A stretch of DNA of 64,000 bases, from positions 95,933 through 159,932 of the forward strand of contig JADKDN010000008.1 of assembly GCA_016718345.1 (NCBI GenBank), read 5' to 3'. A program made the translations under genes and the position numbers. Every line of letters begins with the position of its first letter. Position 1 is the first letter of the stretch. This document shows, one piece after another, positions 62,115 to 64,000 of the stretch. The notes beneath the pieces are model-generated. The model saw nothing but the letters and a program-made list of their open reading frames with translations, was not told the origin of the DNA and searched no databases. This stretch comes from Flavobacterium sp. Lineage in GTDB: Bacteria > Bacteroidota > Bacteroidia > Flavobacteriales > Flavobacteriaceae.

Positions 62115-63044
62115 TTATATTTTGTCAATAAATGCGATTGTAGTCGCAACATCTTTTTCTAGTTGTTGTTTAAGCAGACCAACTGATTCAAACTTTTTTT
62201 CATCACGGACGTAGGCTAAAATAGAAACCTTAATTTTTTGTCCATAAAGATTAGAGTTATGGTTCAAATAATATACTTCAATAGATAGATTTTTGCCTTC
62301 TACCGTAGGATTAGTGCCAATATTCATAACTCCAAATTTTGTTTCGTTCTGGAAATTACTTTTTACAATGTAAACTCCATTTTTAGGGATTAGCTTGTAG
62401 TTTTCAGGAATTTTTATGTTGGCCGTTGGAAATCCAATAGTGCGTCCCAGTTGTTTCCCTTTTTGAACTATGCCTGTAAAAAAATAATCGTATCCGAGAT
62501 ATTCATTTGCTAGAACGATATTCCCATCCTCCAAAGCTTTTCTAATTTTAGTAGAACTCACGGACACTTCTTGAATTTCTTGTGCTGATATTTGTTGCAC
62601 ATCAAAATCGTATTTTTCTCCAAAAAAAATCAAATCATTAATATCAGCCGTGCGATTTCTTCCAAAACGGTGATCGTGACCAATCACTATTTTTTTTATG
62701 TTGAGTTTATCAACAAGAATATCTTTTACAAATTCTTCTGGACTCAGTCTTGAAAATGCTTTGTCAAATGGATGAATAATTAAGTTGTCTAGTCTAGATT
62801 TCTCCAATAATTCTGCACGTTCATCAATGGTGTTTAGGAGTTGTATTTCTGATTTTTCTTGTAAAACCATTCTAGGATGAGGAAAAAATGTAAGAATTAA
62901 ACTTTCGCAATATTCTTTTCGAGCATTATCGATGAGTTGTTCAATAATTTTTTGATGACCAATATGAACGCCATCAAAAGTACCAATGGTAATAATGGTT
63001 TTTTTAGTACTATGAAAAGAATCTATGGATTGAAAAATCTTCAA
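62115..63044 (-). CDS. ribF: Bifunctional riboflavin kinase/FAD synthetase
   Basis: RibF phosphorylates riboflavin to FMN and adenylates FMN to FAD. The N-terminal FAD synthetase domain has TIGTFDGVHIGHQKIIE (HIGH motif) and VIGHDHRFGRNRTADI; the C-terminal kinase domain has GKQLGRTIGFPTANI, NGVYIV and GVMNIGTNPTV, with the catalytic Glu in SIEVYYLN. At 309 residues it is the standard length. Frame intact. Confidence 0.95.
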   Translation of the reverse strand: MKIFQSIDSFHSTKKTIITIGTFDGVHIGHQKIIEQLIDNARKEYCESLILTFFPHPRMVLQEKSEIQLLNTIDERAELLEKSRLDNLIIHPFDKAFSRLSPEEFVKDILVDKLNIKKIVIGHDHRFGRNRTADINDLIFFGEKYDFDVQQISAQEIQEVSVSSTKIRKALEDGNIVLANEYLGYDYFFTGIVQKGKQLGRTIGFPTANIKIPENYKLIPKNGVYIVKSNFQNETKFGVMNIGTNPTVEGKNLSIEVYYLNHNSNLYGQKIKVSILAYVRDEKKFESVGLLKQQLEKDVATTIAFIDKI

Positions 63045-63218
63045 AATCTCTATTTATAAAAAAGGCAAATTTAGTTGAAGAATTCGATATTTTATAATTT
63101 GTGATACAGTTTAATTTATGTGGAAATAAAAGAGAAGAATAATTGCGGTTATCTTCAATAAAATTTAAATTTATTGTTAAATATGCAAAACAGTTCTTCT
63201 AAACCTGAAAAATAATCT

Positions 63219-63226
63219 TATTTTTG
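63219..63226 (+). promoter_or_regulatory. Candidate -7 box for the secreted protease
   Basis: TATTTTTG matches TAnnTTTG and is followed by C, 26 bp before the ATG at 63252. No clear TTG at the -33 spacing. Confidence 0.4.
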
Positions 63227-63251
63227 CTAGCTATTATTTTAAAAAATTTAA

Positions 63252-64000
63252 ATGAAAAAGTTTATACTATTTTTCACAATTGTGCTTTCTTTTGCACAAA
63301 TCGATGCTCAAGAAAAAGCAATGTGGAATAAGGTTTCACAGGAAAAAGTAAGTAGATTAGAAAGAATAAAAAAAACCTCTTATTCAGAAAACCAACAATT
63401 TTACACATTAAACATAGACGTTTTAAGAAAAAAGTTAAGTGTTGCAAAAACTCAACGATCAGGATTGTCTAATACTGTTATTGAATTTCCCACAGCTAAT
63501 GGAGAGTTTGAAAAATTTCAAGTGTGGGAAAATTCCAATTTTGCTCCTGAATTACAGCAAAAATATCCGAATATTAGAGCTTATGTTGGTAGAAGTATTT
63601 CTAATAAAACGACAACTATTAATTTTAGTATGTCTCCAAGAGGAATACAAACAATGGTACTAAAAGCTGACAATAGTTCGGAATTTATAGAACCTGCATC
63701 AAGAGAAGGGGAGCTTTATATTCTTTTTGATTCGAAAACAAGAGTTTCTGAGAAGTTGTCTTTTGTTTGTAAAACTATAGATAAAAAAATAAATCAAGAT
63801 GTTTTGAATAGAACTCAATTAACCAGTAGAGCTAATAATCAGTCATATAAAACGTTGCGTTTAGCATTATCTTGTACTGGTGAATATGGAGCCTATTTTG
63901 GAGGTAAAGAAGCAGCCTTAGCCGCTATGAATGCTACAATGACTAGGGTTAATGGGATATTCGAGAAAGATTTAGCAGTACACTTAAATATAATTGCAAA
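63252..64000 (+). CDS. Secreted reprolysin-like metalloprotease, N-terminal part (runs off window)
   Basis: From ATG at 63252 the frame is open to the window end. Signal peptide (MKKFILFFTIVLSFAQIDAQ), then a propeptide region, and from about residue 205 KTLRLALSCTGEYGAYFGGK with MNATMTRVNGIFEKDLAVHL, the opening of the reprolysin-like (M12B-type) catalytic domain seen in Bacteroidota T9SS proteases. The HExxH zinc site and any sorting domain would lie beyond the window, so function is inferred from this N-terminal match. It is divergent from ribF. Confidence 0.75.
   Translation, partial: MKKFILFFTIVLSFAQIDAQEKAMWNKVSQEKVSRLERIKKTSYSENQQFYTLNIDVLRKKLSVAKTQRSGLSNTVIEFPTANGEFEKFQVWENSNFAPELQQKYPNIRAYVGRSISNKTTTINFSMSPRGIQTMVLKADNSSEFIEPASREGELYILFDSKTRVSEKLSFVCKTIDKKINQDVLNRTQLTSRANNQSYKTLRLALSCTGEYGAYFGGKEAALAAMNATMTRVNGIFEKDLAVHLNIIA

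Noticed and set aside
63439..63663. A 74-residue frame at the right edge
   Set aside because: It is out of frame with the signal-peptide-bearing protease that is open from 63252 to the window end.
1..64000. tRNA, rRNA and insertion sequences
   Set aside because: I found no cloverleaf-like segment, rRNA stretch, transposase or terminal inverted repeat pair that I could support.

Overview
This 64 kb window comes from an AT-rich member of the Bacteroidota, almost certainly Flavobacteriaceae and most like Flavobacterium. Evidence: several secreted proteins with type IX secretion (T9SS) C-terminal domains, TonB-dependent receptors with carboxypeptidase-like N-terminal domains, DUF4270/DUF4286/DUF4139 family proteins, few Shine-Dalgarno sequences, and promoter-like TAnnTTTG (-7) boxes. 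Family names rest on motif recognition from the translated sequence; no database search was run.

Layout. 0-5.8 kb: a housekeeping run (TPR protein, DUF4286, rsmA, mgtE, proC, 2-hydroxyacid dehydrogenase). 5.8-11 kb: a large T9SS-secreted protein with Ig-like repeats and a CBM26-like module, its N-terminal end broken. 11.1-13 kb: an Fe-S set on the minus strand (Mrp/ApbC ATPase, NifU-like scaffold, 2Fe-2S ferredoxin). 13.2-14.9 kb: a tight minus-strand trio (trmB, LysE-type exporter, alkyltransferase-like protein). 15-22.1 kb: a glycosyltransferase, then a PhoR/PhoB-like two-component pair divergent from a TonB-dependent receptor and a beta-helix lipoprotein, with a phased 11-bp repeat array between them. 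22.2-28.7 kb: TM2 protein, bifunctional aminolipid-type acyltransferase, exonuclease III, OmpA-like lipoprotein, aldo/keto reductase, Hhip-like sugar dehydrogenase. 28.8-37.8 kb (minus strand): a shredded DUF4139 gene, a GT51 transglycosylase, radA, a tandem fused esterase-like protein, a UPF0104 membrane protein and panC. 37.9-42.2 kb: a short GT5 protein, DUF4270 lipoprotein and glmS. 42.4-46.9 kb: a second TonB receptor with an SGNH-hydrolase lipoprotein. 47-48.9 kb: atpD-atpC. 49-53.3 kb: bioF-bioD-bioA and a ketoacyl synthase, with bioB at 60.4-61.5 kb. 53.3-60.3 kb: recX and a roughly 2,000-residue T9SS type C protein. 61.5-64 kb: a small membrane protein, ribF and the start of a secreted reprolysin-like protease.

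An overriding feature is the number of genes interrupted by one-base gains or losses, mostly inside homopolymers, where reading across one base restores a fully family-like protein (glycosyltransferase, phoR-like kinase, both TonB receptors, OmpA lipoprotein, aldo/keto reductase, transglycosylase, radA, panC, DUF4270, bioD, the large T9SS protein). That pattern looks more like read or assembly error than gene decay. I therefore give these genes as single restored loci and state where the frame breaks. atpD additionally lacks its Walker A loop, which is hard to reconcile with a functional ATP synthase.

The most interesting regulatory signal is the six-unit, 11-bp-phased repeat (consensus near A/C-T/G-TAACA) between the PhoB-like regulator and the TonB receptor. 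It ends next to a degenerate -7 box and looks like a Bacteroidota Pho box. Other points for follow-up are the fused esterase repeats whose nucleophile position is Asp rather than Ser, a ketoacyl synthase embedded in the biotin cluster, a recent 243-bp tandem duplication inside a secreted protein, and a G-rich tract flanked by 17-bp repeats upstream of mrp.
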